Positions 1 through 8,248 of a stretch of DNA of 64,000 nucleotides are shown here, piece after piece. The notes below the pieces were generated by a model. It worked only from the letters and a program-made list of their open reading frames with translations. It was not told where the DNA came from and made no database searches. The DNA comes from Streptomyces sindenensis (GTDB lineage Bacteria; Actinomycetota; Actinomycetes; Streptomycetales; Streptomycetaceae). Both the position numbers and the translations under genes were made by a program. The stretch is from positions 124,001 through 188,000 of the forward strand of contig NZ_BMSG01000011.1 in the NCBI RefSeq assembly GCF_014649035.1, read 5' to 3'. Positions within the stretch are counted from its first letter, which is position 1; every line of letters starts with the position of its first letter.

Positions 1-619
1 GCTGGTCAAGGACAAGCGGGCGGTGCCCGGCCCCGATGTCACCTCCCGCATGGTGACGCACGCGGCGGGGCTCACCGACGAGGAGATCGTCCAGGACCTG
101 ATCTCGGTGATCGCCGCCGCACAGCAGCCGACCGCCAACTGGATCTGCAACACGCTGCGGCTGCTCCTGACGGACGAACGCTTCGCGGTGAACGTCTCCG
201 GCGGCCGGCTCAGCGTCGGCGAGGCGCTCAACGAGGTGCTGTGGCTGGACACCCCGACGCAGAACTTCATCGGCCGCTGGGCCGTACGGGACACCCAGCT
301 CGGCGGCCGGCACATCCGGGCGGGCGACTGCCTGGTCCTGGGCATCGCCGCCGCCAACACCGACCCGGAGATCTGGCCGGAGGCGTACGTCGGGGCCGAG
401 AACTCCGCACACCTGTCGTTCAGCGGCGGCGAGCACCGCTGTCCCTATCCCGCACCGCTGCTGGCCGACGTGATGGCCCGTACGGCGGTGGAGACGCTGC
501 TGGAACGGCTGCCGGACCTGATGCTGGCGGTCGAACCGGCGGAGCTGGCCTGGCGGCCCTCGATCTGGATGCGCGGGCTGTCGGCGCTGCCGGTCCGGTT
601 CAGTCCGACGGCACAGTAG
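1..619 (+). CDS. CYP157-like cytochrome P450, C-terminal part (gene runs off the left edge)
   Basis: The frame is open from the first bases, so this is the 3' end of a longer gene of about 400 codons. The haem-ligand loop is present as FSGGEHRCP with its cysteine, and the I-helix region reads AAAQQPT where most P450s have AGxxT. The K-helix motif normally written ExxR is EVLW here, so the arginine is replaced by tryptophan. Loss of ExxR is established for the Streptomyces CYP157 family, whose genes usually sit at the end of conservon operons beside a CYP154 gene, and I infer that this is a CYP157 member. The substrate is unknown and electron transfer partners are not visible in the window. 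The upstream conservon, if present, lies outside. Confidence 0.8.
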   Translation, partial: LVKDKRAVPGPDVTSRMVTHAAGLTDEEIVQDLISVIAAAQQPTANWICNTLRLLLTDERFAVNVSGGRLSVGEALNEVLWLDTPTQNFIGRWAVRDTQLGGRHIRAGDCLVLGIAAANTDPEIWPEAYVGAENSAHLSFSGGEHRCPYPAPLLADVMARTAVETLLERLPDLMLAVEPAELAWRPSIWMRGLSALPVRFSPTAQ

Positions 620-695
620 CGGGGATCGGGGCGGGCGGCCGGGCCGGGCAGGGAAGCGTGCCCCGGCCCGGCCGCCCCAGGACGACCGCGTTCCG

Positions 696-1916
696 TCAGC
701 CCGACACCGGTGTGAAAAGGACCGGCAGGCTCTTCGGCCCCCGGGTGAACACCCCGTTCTCGACCGGATCGAAGCCGTCGGCCGGCCGCAGATCGGGCAT
801 GGCGTCCAGCAACTGGCCCACCCCGGTCTCGACTTCGGACCTGGCGAGCAGAGCGCCCACGCAGAAGTGCCGGCCGAGCGCGAAGGCGAGATGGTCGGCC
901 GCCGCCGAGAACGCGTTCGTGGCGCTCAGGTCCTCGCGGAAGATGTCGAAGACATCGGGGTCGCGGTAGCGGGCCTCGTCACGGTTGGCGGAACCGATCA
1001 GACAGGTCACCGTGGAGCCCGCCGGTACGGTGCCGCCGCTCAGCTCCACGTCCACCGCCGACTGCCGCATGATCATGTGTACCGGCGGGGTGTAGCGCAG
1101 GGTCTCGGCGAAGGCCCGGGGTATGAGGCTCCGGTCGGCGCGGACCGCCGCCAACTGGTCCGGGTGGCTGAGCAGGTTGGCGAAGATGCCGGCGATGGCC
1201 TTGTCGGTGGTCTCCCCGCCCGCGGCCAGCAGCAGGCTGCAGAACGCCTTGACGTCCTCGTCGCTCATCCGGACACCGTCGACCTCCGCGGTGCACAGCG
1301 TCGACAGCAGATCGTCGCCGGGCGCTTCCCGCCGTTCGCGGATGATCGGCAGCATGTACTCGGCGAACTCGACGCGCGTGCGTTCACCGGCGCGCGCCAC
1401 GTCCTGATCGCCGGAGAGATTACCGAGAAAGGCGATCACGGCCGTATACCAGCCGTGAAAACGCTCATAGTCGGACTTGTCCAGACCGAGCATGTCCGCG
1501 ATGACGTTCACGGGAAATCGGGTGGCGTAGTCGGCAACCAGATCCACGGAACCGGCCCCACGGAACCGGTCGATCAATTCGCGCGAATTGCGCTCGATGA
1601 CCGGTAAGAACTTGTCCCGCAGGTCGGCACCCCGGAAGGCGGGCGCGACGAGGGCCCGGCGGACGGCGTGCTCGCGCCCGCTGAGCTGGAGAATCGTCCG
1701 CCCGTGCACGGGCTCGATCTGCCAGTCGTAGTTCTCGGTGGTGAACTCGCCGGCTTTGTCCTTGAAGACGCGCTCGACGTCCTCATAACGCGAGACGAGG
1801 TAACTCTTGGTGGCTTCGTGCCACAGGAGCGGCGTGTCATGCCGCATACGGCGATACGCCGCATACGGGTCTCTCTCGAACTCTGGCGACAGAATGTCCG
1901 GTGTTCGGACGGTCAT
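696..1916 (-). CDS. Cytochrome P450 (class I, bacterial)
   Basis: A complete P450 of 406 residues that would use ferredoxin-delivered electrons for a mono-oxygenation whose substrate I cannot name. It has all canonical motifs: AGGETT in the I helix, ETLR in the K helix (the intact ExxR), and FALGRHFCVG around the haem cysteine. I start it at ATG 1916, because AAGGGAG lies 5 nt upstream; the GTG at 1922 overlaps that ribosome-binding site. It faces the CYP157-like gene tail to tail, 76 bp apart, so the two are not an operon. The subfamily is not assigned. The upstream stretch (1917-2194) is comparatively AT-rich near 1955-1995 and probably carries its promoter. Confidence 0.88.
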   Translation of the reverse strand: MTVRTPDILSPEFERDPYAAYRRMRHDTPLLWHEATKSYLVSRYEDVERVFKDKAGEFTTENYDWQIEPVHGRTILQLSGREHAVRRALVAPAFRGADLRDKFLPVIERNSRELIDRFRGAGSVDLVADYATRFPVNVIADMLGLDKSDYERFHGWYTAVIAFLGNLSGDQDVARAGERTRVEFAEYMLPIIRERREAPGDDLLSTLCTAEVDGVRMSDEDVKAFCSLLLAAGGETTDKAIAGIFANLLSHPDQLAAVRADRSLIPRAFAETLRYTPPVHMIMRQSAVDVELSGGTVPAGSTVTCLIGSANRDEARYRDPDVFDIFREDLSATNAFSAAADHLAFALGRHFCVGALLARSEVETGVGQLLDAMPDLRPADGFDPVENGVFTRGPKSLPVLFTPVSG

Positions 1917-1922
1917 GACCAC

Positions 1923-2194
1923 TCCCTTGCAAGCAGAACGGGAACTGCGAGGTGCATGACTTATTCAGCTCGTACCGGCGGATATATGCAAGAGCCACGG
2001 GTCGCGAACTCCCCTGCCGACGGCAGCGGTCCGGCCGCTGCGGTCTCCGGCTGTGACGCATGACCGGGGGCGGCCCCGGGCGCTGCGGTCCGCCGTCGCC
2101 AGGGGGCGGCTCGCCGTAGGCAGCACCCTGCCCCCGAGCCGGGTCCTCAGGTGCTCTGACGGTCGGGTGCTCGGGCGCTCGGGCGCTCGGGTGC
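1923..2194. other. Intergenic region with short GCTCGGGC-type tandem repeat
   Basis: No gene is supported here. The left half is relatively AT-rich and lies upstream of the P450. The right end (about 2150-2200) repeats a GCTCGGGC/GGTGCTC unit of 8-9 bp several times just beyond the stop of the coiled-coil gene. No clear hairpin terminator was found. Confidence 0.4.
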
Positions 2195-3127
2195 TCAGGC
2201 CCCCGCGTTCCCGTCCTCGTTCTCGTTCTCGTTCTCGTCCTCGGTCGACGTCACCCGCCCCGTCAGCGCCGCCAGCGAGCTGCGTACGTGCGCCATGTGC
2301 GCCTGGACCTCCTCGCGGCGCTCCTCGTGCTCCCGCAGGATCCGCTCCGTCTCCCGGACCACCCGCTCCTCCCGGACCCGGGCCTCGGCCAGCAGCTCCG
2401 CCGCCCGCGCCTCCGCGTCCTCCTGGCCGTGCCTGGCGGCCTCCTGGGTGGCGGCGAGGTGCCGGCCGGCCTCCGCGAGCAGCGCCTCGGCCCGCTCGGT
2501 CAGCTCCGCGTTCCGGGCCTCCAACGCGGCTTCCTCGGCGGCCAGTTCGGCCTCGGCCGCCTTGCGGCGCTCCGCGTGCTCCTGCTCCTGGTGGGCCAGC
2601 ACACTCGCCGTACGGTCACGGGTCGCCGCCATCGCCGACGCGGCGGCCGCCCTCACCTCCTCGGCGTCCTGCCGGGCCGCCGCCAGCAGCCCTTCCGCCT
2701 CCCGGACCGCCTCGGCGACCCGCTCCGCCGCCGCCCGGTCCGCCGCCTCGCGCACCCCGTCGGCCGCCTCGCGCGCGGCGTCCGCCGCGGCCCGGCCCGC
2801 CGTCTCCGCCTCGTCCCGCAGCGCCTGGCCCGCCGCCACGGCCTCGGCCTCCAGCGCCCGGGCCTCGTCCTCGGCCAGGGCCAGGATCCGCTGCGCCCGC
2901 TCCCCCAGCTCGGCGTAGTCCGGCACGGGCAGCGCCGCGACGGTCTCCGCCAGCCGGGCCGCCTCGGCGAGAAGCTCCTCCACCCGGCCGGTCAGCCGCG
3001 CGGCCTCGGCGAGCGCTCCGTCCCGCTCGGCCGTCAGGGTGGCCACCACACGGTCCACCTGCTCCGGGCGGTAGCCCTTCCCCCGGACACCGACGACGTC
3101 GAACGCGGACACCGGTCCAGCACGCAT
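2195..3127 (-). CDS. DivIVA-domain coiled-coil protein (Scy/FilP-like, short)
   Basis: A 310-residue protein. Residues about 8-35 (FDVVGVRGKGYRPEQVDRVV) match the DivIVA N-terminal membrane-curvature segment, and the remainder is an almost uninterrupted Ala/Glu/Arg-rich coiled coil. Such proteins in Streptomyces organise polar growth or form cytoskeletal scaffolds (Scy, FilP and the so-called cellulose-binding proteins). This one is much shorter than Scy and lacks the second half of DivIVA proper. ATG 3127 was chosen because AGAGAGG lies about 7 nt upstream and it puts the DivIVA motif at the N terminus. The C-terminal tail is an acidic low-complexity run (ENENENED) encoded by a 6-nt repeat. 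The role is inferred from domain architecture only. Confidence 0.78.
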   Translation of the reverse strand: MRAGPVSAFDVVGVRGKGYRPEQVDRVVATLTAERDGALAEAARLTGRVEELLAEAARLAETVAALPVPDYAELGERAQRILALAEDEARALEAEAVAAGQALRDEAETAGRAAADAAREAADGVREAADRAAAERVAEAVREAEGLLAAARQDAEEVRAAAASAMAATRDRTASVLAHQEQEHAERRKAAEAELAAEEAALEARNAELTERAEALLAEAGRHLAATQEAARHGQEDAEARAAELLAEARVREERVVRETERILREHEERREEVQAHMAHVRSSLAALTGRVTSTEDENENENEDGNAGA

Positions 3128-3282
3128 CCCTGAAACCTCTCTCCGACCCACCGGTCCACCGATCAACCGACCCACCGCGATACGTCAAGGATGCGGCAAT
3201 TGGGGCCGGAAGTCGGAATCGATCAGCGGCATTCAGGCCGGAAGCGACCGGCATCACAGATCCGGTCGAACCGGCACACAGC

Positions 3283-3317
3283 GAGGCGCCCGGACCCGGG
3301 AAGGGTGCGGGCGCCTC
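3283..3317. terminator. Stem-loop terminator downstream of the deaminase/SUKH-4 gene
   Basis: GAGGCGCCCG (3283-3292) pairs perfectly with CGGGCGCCTC (3308-3317) across a 15-nt loop. It lies 50 bp past the stop of the minus-strand gene at 3369. There is no U-tract, which is usual for Streptomyces terminators. Confidence 0.55.
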
Positions 3318-3368
3318 GGCCGGGCCAGGAGGCCGGGCCGCCGGGCCGGGCCGGCAGACCGGGTCAGA

Positions 3369-5945
3369 TCAGATCAAGCCGTCCCACATCTGCTCCAGCA
3401 GCACCGACCACCAGCTCTCCGGCGACGCCAGCGCCGCCGGGTCCAGGGCCACCAGCTGTGCCTGGAAGTCGACGGTCCAGCGGCCCGCCTGCTCCGGGTT
3501 CAGCCCGTACCGCAGCCGCCACATCCGGCCCAGCAGCGCCATCGACCGCACGAACTCGGGCAGCCCGGTGTTCACGAACTGCGGCGGCACCGGCTGCCCG
3601 CCGGGCCCCGCCTCCACCGGGACGGCCACGATGTTCGCCGTGCCGTACTGCACACAGATCGCCCGGCCGAAGTCCGTACCCATCACCAGGTACGACCCCG
3701 CGTCCGACGCCGGTTGCACCTGCCGCTGGGCGGCCAGCTCGGCCAGTGTCGGCACCACCGGCTGCCCGGGCTGCGCCCAGAAGAACGGCCCGAAATCGGC
3801 GGGCAGCCCCGCCCATACCAGGGTGCGCGCGACGACTTCCGGCACGCCCTGCCGGGACACCGCTCGCTGGTCGAACCGGAGGATCCCCTGCGGACCGAAC
3901 GCCTGCGCCAGCTCCTCGGCGACCGCCTCCGGCGGCAGCGCGGGCGCGGGCGGCATCTGCGGGAGCGGCGCCCGCACCGGCGCGGGCCGCGCCGGGCCGT
4001 CCGCGACCTGGTGCAGCTCGCCCTGGTGCGTCAGCAGATGCTGCATGCCCTGCTGCCGGCTGGCGTGATCGGTGCCGTACGGGGCGACGCTGGTGATCCG
4101 GACCTGCGGCCAGGTCTCCCGGATCATCCGCGCGCAGTACCCGCCCGGCAGCTCGCAGGACTCCAGCTCCGTGTGGAGCTCGATGACCTGCTGCGGCGGC
4201 ACGTTCATCGCCCGCAGCTCGTGCAGCATCTGCCACTCGGGGTGCGGGGTGCCCGGCGCCGAGCGGCGGATCAGCTGCTGCTCGCTGCCGTCCGGAGCCC
4301 GGAACCGCAGCACGGCCTGGTAGCCGGGGCCAACGGTCGGCTGACCGGCGGGCTGCTGCGGATAGCCGTACGCCGGGGGCGGCGGGGTGTGGCCGCCGGG
4401 CGGCGGTCCGGGCGGGCCCGGCGGCTGCGGTACGGAACCGGGGGATCCGCCCAGCGAACCGCCCGGGGTTCCGGGCGGGCCGGGCGGGCCGACCTGGCCC
4501 GGAGCCGCGAACATCGTCTCGGCATGGTGCACCCCGCCACCCGGAGGCGGCGTGGCGCCCGGCGGCGGGCCGGGCGGGCCGGGAGGCTGCGGGGCACCGG
4601 GGGCACCCGGCGGCGGGCCGGGCGGCCCGGGGGGCTGCGGGGCACCCGGGGCACCGGGTGGGCCCGGCGGCTTGGGCGCGCCCGGGACGCCCGCACCGAT
4701 GCTGCTCCCGTCGGCGAGCATCGTCGCGGCGTGGTGCACCCCGCCACCGGGAGGCGGCGTGGAGCCGGGGGGCGAGGGCGGGCCGGGCGGACCGGGCGGA
4801 CCGGGCGGCGGGGTGGAACCCGGCGGCGGGCCGGGCGGGGTGGCGCCGGGCGGGCCGAGCTGGGAGACCAGCTGCGTCGGGACGTACCCGCCCGCGGGAG
4901 CGCCGGGCGCACCCGGCCCCGAAGGTGGCGGCGTCGCGCCGGGGGGCGTCCCGGGGACGCCCGGGGCGCCGGGCGGCGGCGGGGTCGACGGACCGCCCCC
5001 ACGCGTCCCGCGCGGCGGCACCACGGCCTTGCTGGTGGCCGCGTCGGCGATGTCACCGGCCCCGTCCGAGGCACCCTGCTCCGGCCGGAGCGCCGGCGCC
5101 ACCTGCGTACGCGGCAGCTGGCTGCCCCCGGACATCAGCGCGGTGGGCGCCTCCGCCGGGACGACCGGCGGCAGGGCCTCCTCGTCGTCCGTCCCCGACA
5201 GCGGCGGTGCGAACACCGTCGCGGGCAGCGGGACCGCCGCGTCGTCGGATTCGGAGTTGGTGTCCGTACCGGCCCACGGGGTCGCCCCGGCGGGCACACC
5301 GTCGGAAGCCGTCGGCTCGTAGGCCGGTCCACCGCCGGCGGCGGGCCACGACGCGCCGGACTCCCCGGAAGGAGAAGAAGGAGAGGGGGGCGGCGGCGTC
5401 GCATCGGCGGGGGCGGGAACGGAGGTCTGACCCGACGCCGACACCGACGGGGACGGGGCGGCCGGAGGCGGGAGAGGGGACGGGGCCGCGGGCGAGTCCT
5501 GCGACGCCGCCGGGGACGGCTCGGCGGCCGCCTCCGCCTCCGCATCCCGGCGCTCCGCACGGTGATCCGGAATCCCGAGCTTGTCCGCCGCCTCCTGGAG
5601 CCACTCCGGCGGCGTCAGCAGGAACGACGTCTGGTTCAGATCCACCCGCTGCGGCGGCTCCGGAGCAGCGGCCGGCGCACCCGTCGGAGCCCCGTACTCC
5701 TCCTCGTACCGCCGGATGACCTCGCCCACCGGCAGCCCCGGCCACAGCGTCGCCTCGCCGCTGTCCCGGGCGATCACCAGCCGCTGGCTGCCCCCGTCCG
5801 AGACGGGGCCCTCCGGCCGGTCCTCGGCCCAGACCACGAAACCCAGCTCGAACTCACGGACGCGTACCTCGCGGTGCTGGTACGCGGGCACGTCACCGTT
5901 GACCCACTCGTCCGCCCGCTCCTGCGCCTGCGCGAAAGTCACCAC
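3369..5945 (-). CDS. Multidomain polymorphic-toxin-type protein: Imm35-like, collagen-like linker, deaminase, SUKH-4
   Basis: An 858-residue modular protein. Residues about 1-90 (VREFELGFVVWAED, then an IARDSGE strand) resemble the YrhB/Imm35 immunity fold. Residues about 95-530 are a disordered Pro/Gly linker with GPPGPP runs and two copies of GGGVHHA-TM. Residues about 540-650 look like an XOO_2897-type nucleotide or nucleic-acid deaminase, with HTE near 590 supplying the zinc histidine and catalytic glutamate and two cysteines in ESCELPGGYC as further ligands. Residues about 680-858 resemble SUKH-4. Known: such deaminases are effectors of polymorphic toxin systems and SUKH domains are their immunity partners; here effector and immunity are one polypeptide. 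The start at GTG 5945 places GGAGG 10 nt upstream; GTG 5954, overlapping the upstream stop, is an alternative. No secretion signal is visible. Confidence 0.72.
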   Translation of the reverse strand: MVTFAQAQERADEWVNGDVPAYQHREVRVREFELGFVVWAEDRPEGPVSDGGSQRLVIARDSGEATLWPGLPVGEVIRRYEEEYGAPTGAPAAAPEPPQRVDLNQTSFLLTPPEWLQEAADKLGIPDHRAERRDAEAEAAAEPSPAASQDSPAAPSPLPPPAAPSPSVSASGQTSVPAPADATPPPPSPSSPSGESGASWPAAGGGPAYEPTASDGVPAGATPWAGTDTNSESDDAAVPLPATVFAPPLSGTDDEEALPPVVPAEAPTALMSGGSQLPRTQVAPALRPEQGASDGAGDIADAATSKAVVPPRGTRGGGPSTPPPPGAPGVPGTPPGATPPPSGPGAPGAPAGGYVPTQLVSQLGPPGATPPGPPPGSTPPPGPPGPPGPPSPPGSTPPPGGGVHHAATMLADGSSIGAGVPGAPKPPGPPGAPGAPQPPGPPGPPPGAPGAPQPPGPPGPPPGATPPPGGGVHHAETMFAAPGQVGPPGPPGTPGGSLGGSPGSVPQPPGPPGPPPGGHTPPPPAYGYPQQPAGQPTVGPGYQAVLRFRAPDGSEQQLIRRSAPGTPHPEWQMLHELRAMNVPPQQVIELHTELESCELPGGYCARMIRETWPQVRITSVAPYGTDHASRQQGMQHLLTHQGELHQVADGPARPAPVRAPLPQMPPAPALPPEAVAEELAQAFGPQGILRFDQRAVSRQGVPEVVARTLVWAGLPADFGPFFWAQPGQPVVPTLAELAAQRQVQPASDAGSYLVMGTDFGRAICVQYGTANIVAVPVEAGPGGQPVPPQFVNTGLPEFVRSMALLGRMWRLRYGLNPEQAGRWTVDFQAQLVALDPAALASPESWWSVLLEQMWDGLI

Positions 5946-5950
5946 CGCGC

Positions 5951-6928
5951 TCACCCCTCCACCGGGACGGCGCGCGCGAAGCCACCGTCCACCATCAGGT
6001 TCGCCACGGTCTCCAGCTCCGGCGGATTGCCCGCCAGCCGCTTCAGGAAGGCGTCGAAGTCCGTACCGCAGGGCAGCAGCAGCCGCTCCACACGCTCCTG
6101 GACACTCCAGCCGTCCTGATCCCGGGCATCGTCGTACGGGCAGAACCACACCGAGCCGACATCCTGGCCGCGCACCTTCACGGCGAGAATCCCGCCCTGG
6201 ACGAACGCGACGCCCAGGAAGTCCTTGGTGAAGTGATCCCGCAGACACTTGTTCACGTACACGAGGTCGTTCATCGCGGCTTCGTCACGCACCGTGAAGA
6301 ACGGCTGGTCCACCAGCAGCCCCAGTTCCGCGTCCAGCGCCGCGCCCACCGGGGCCGAACCACCCGCCGCCTTGAGGAAGGAGCGGTACGCGCCGGGCAG
6401 CCGGTAGCCGAGGTCCTCCTCGACCCCCTGAACCTGCTGTTCGGTCACCGCGCCGGCGCCCTTGGGCAGCCGGAAGTGCGCAGGACGGGTCTCCTGCAAC
6501 GGGCGCGTCCCACGCCGGTGCTGGTCCACGTCCGTACCCGCGAGACCGGCGTGATGACGCAGCAGCGCCTTGACCTCGACCGGCACCAGCTCCATGCGCC
6601 GGCCGCCCGGCACGTGGTGCCACGTCCAGCCGTGCGGGGTCGCCACCGCGGGAATCGTGTCCCACAGGTCATGTCCGCTCGCCGCCATCGCCGCGTTCGC
6701 CGACACGTAGTCGGTCAGGCGCAGCTCGTCGATACCGAAGCCCGGAGGCGGATCGGCGATCTCGGCCGCGGCGCGCGCGTACGGCGAGAGAACCGGGTGG
6801 CCGCTCCCGTCCATCCGCACCCCACCGGGGTGCCGGGATGCCCGGACCGGATCCGGGAAATTCACGACCTGCCCGGCATAGGCGGCGTTCGGTGGCGCGG
6901 CTTGCTGCCCGAGCCGACCTGTCGTCAT
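5951..6928 (-). CDS. WHH-type HNH nuclease fused to a SUKH (SMI1/KNR4) domain
   Basis: A 325-residue protein with two parts. Residues about 20-135 end in GWTWHHVPGGRRMELVP followed by a second His pair (125-126), the pattern of the HNH/ENDO VII WHH nuclease family. Residues about 160-300 (VEEDLGYRLPGAYRSFL, later GSVWFCPYD) have the SUKH/SMI1-KNR4 signature. Known: WHH nucleases are toxin tips in contact-dependent and other polymorphic systems, and SUKH proteins neutralise them. The fusion suggests a self-immune or regulated nuclease (inference). ATG 6928 has AGGGGG 8 nt upstream. It is the first gene of a two-gene minus-strand unit with the deaminase/SUKH-4 gene and is divergent from the YwqJ-like gene. 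Confidence 0.75.
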   Translation of the reverse strand: MTTGRLGQQAAPPNAAYAGQVVNFPDPVRASRHPGGVRMDGSGHPVLSPYARAAAEIADPPPGFGIDELRLTDYVSANAAMAASGHDLWDTIPAVATPHGWTWHHVPGGRRMELVPVEVKALLRHHAGLAGTDVDQHRRGTRPLQETRPAHFRLPKGAGAVTEQQVQGVEEDLGYRLPGAYRSFLKAAGGSAPVGAALDAELGLLVDQPFFTVRDEAAMNDLVYVNKCLRDHFTKDFLGVAFVQGGILAVKVRGQDVGSVWFCPYDDARDQDGWSVQERVERLLLPCGTDFDAFLKRLAGNPPELETVANLMVDGGFARAVPVEG

Positions 6929-7162
6929 GGCTGATGCCCCCTGCTGCGTCCGGTGTTCCGCACAGCCTAAGCGGTGGGGCAACAGGGGGTCCCGTCCCGC
7001 CGGTTCCGTCACGAACGGTCACATCCGTGTGACGGTGAGGCGACGGTCTCGCACCCGCGGGCGACACGCGCCACGTTTTCCCGCCCCAGCTTCCCCACCA
7101 CCCGGCACATTTGGCAGGCTGTCCCCGCAACTCGGGGGATTGCAGGGAGGGACGTCAGCACG
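6929..7162. promoter_or_regulatory. Divergent promoter region with GTCACA-TCCG-TGTGAC palindrome
   Basis: This 234-bp gap separates the nuclease/SUKH gene from the YwqJ-like gene, so both promoters should lie here. A perfect palindrome, GTCACA-N4-TGTGAC, occupies 7018-7033 and is a candidate operator or hairpin. I could not place convincing -10/-35 hexamers. Confidence 0.35.
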
Positions 7163-7687
7163 ATGCATTCAGCACAAACCGTCACATCAGGGGATCCACG
7201 CCTCAACTGGAGCAGTACCGGAACCAGCCGTACGCCCCGACTGATCCACCGCCGCGACGGGATCCTCCCCGCCGTGGCCGCCGCGCTGTCCGTCCGCGGC
7301 GAGACGCTGACCTGCACCGCGGGCAAGGGGGACCAGCCGCCGGTGCTGCACCCGCTCGTCCAGGACTTCCTCGACACCCTCCCGAGCGGCCAGCGCGAAC
7401 GCTTCACCGGGCGCTGCCCCGAGGCGATACTGCTCTCCCGACAGCTGACCGCCGCCGAGACCGGGCGTTCCAAACGAGCCCAGCGAAAGCCCCTGACCAA
7501 CGGGGAGGCGCGGCGCGCGCTCAAGCACGCGCGGATCACCGCGCGGCGCATCCGCGAGGACGGCGACCCGCTGCACGGCAGTTACGCACCGCCCTGCCGG
7601 TCCTGTTCCCCGCTCCTGTCCCACTTCGGCGTACGCCCCGTCGACCTGACCTCCACCGGCGCCGCGACCACCGCCGAGAAGGGCTGA
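7163..7687 (+). CDS. YwqJ-like deaminase-fold protein
   Basis: A 174-residue protein with the two zinc and catalytic motifs of the cytidine-deaminase fold: CPE at 85-87 (zinc Cys plus catalytic Glu) and PPCRSC with cysteines 145 and 148. This matches the YwqJ-type putative deaminases that serve as effector domains in Gram-positive polymorphic toxins; the nucleotide or nucleic-acid target is unknown. ATG 7163 is preceded by GGAGGG about 11 nt upstream. The SUKH-3-like gene begins 10 bp after its stop, so the pair reads as effector plus immunity. No export signal is present, which argues for an intracellular role or a delivery route I cannot see. Confidence 0.72.
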   Translation: MHSAQTVTSGDPRLNWSSTGTSRTPRLIHRRDGILPAVAAALSVRGETLTCTAGKGDQPPVLHPLVQDFLDTLPSGQRERFTGRCPEAILLSRQLTAAETGRSKRAQRKPLTNGEARRALKHARITARRIREDGDPLHGSYAPPCRSCSPLLSHFGVRPVDLTSTGAATTAEKG

Positions 7688-7697
7688 CCGCCCACCG

Positions 7698-8198
7698 ATG
7701 CACGACCGCCAGCAGCACACCTCCACCACCCGCTTCCCCGTCGCCGTCGATGCCGCCCTGCGTGAGGCGGGCTGGCAGCCCGGACGCTGGGACATCCGCC
7801 AGGCGGAGGAGTGGGCCGACGCCCTGCGCTCCCACGCCTCCCCGGCCGGCCACCGGCACGCCGTGTTCCCGGCCGCGGTCGAGGCGTGGGCGGAGTTCGG
7901 CGGCCTCCGCATCACTGCGGCGGCGCCGGGCCGCCACATCGCGCCGACGGCGGTACGGATCGACCCCCTGAGCGGCCTGCACCTGGCCCGGACGCTCGGG
8001 GATCTCGGCCGGGCCCTGGAGACGGAGGTCAGCCCCCTGGGGGCGGAGGGGGAGGAGCAGGCGGTGCTGGCGATCGATACGGAGGGGCGGGTGTACAGCA
8101 TCGATCACACCGGGGACTGGTTCCTGGGCCAGGACATCGACGAGGCGCTGGCCACGCTGGTGACGGGCACGCAGCCGCCCCGCCTGACCTCGGCCTGA
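7698..8198 (+). CDS. SUKH-3-like immunity protein
   Basis: A 166-residue acidic protein. AVEAWAEFGGL, then an IDPLSGLHLARTLGDLGRAL helix and a terminal DTEGRVYSIDHTGDWFLGQDIDEALATL block are typical of SUKH-3 family proteins. These are cytoplasmic immunity proteins for nucleic-acid-degrading toxins. Its position 10 bp behind the YwqJ-like deaminase gene makes that protein the likely partner (inference). Upstream of ATG 7698 there is no strong ribosome-binding site, which fits translation coupled to the preceding gene. Confidence 0.75.
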   Translation: MHDRQQHTSTTRFPVAVDAALREAGWQPGRWDIRQAEEWADALRSHASPAGHRHAVFPAAVEAWAEFGGLRITAAAPGRHIAPTAVRIDPLSGLHLARTLGDLGRALETEVSPLGAEGEEQAVLAIDTEGRVYSIDHTGDWFLGQDIDEALATLVTGTQPPRLTSA

Positions 8199-8248
8199 GG
8201 CGCACCTCCGGCCCGCCCGTCGCCGCCTCCGGCCCGCGCCACGTGATC

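Noticed and set aside
696..1916. The two P450 genes as a biosynthetic cluster
   Set aside because: They are convergent, with no synthase, ferredoxin or tailoring gene within the window.
2053..4068. Very long plus-strand open frame of Pro/Arg/Ala-rich sequence opposite the coiled-coil and deaminase genes
   Set aside because: It is the antisense shadow of GC3-rich genes; composition is low-complexity and no domain or ribosome-binding site is present.
3364..4236. Second gene inside the deaminase/SUKH-4 region in another frame
   Set aside because: Its translation is Arg/Gly/Ala-rich without motifs, whereas the chosen frame carries all domain signatures continuously.
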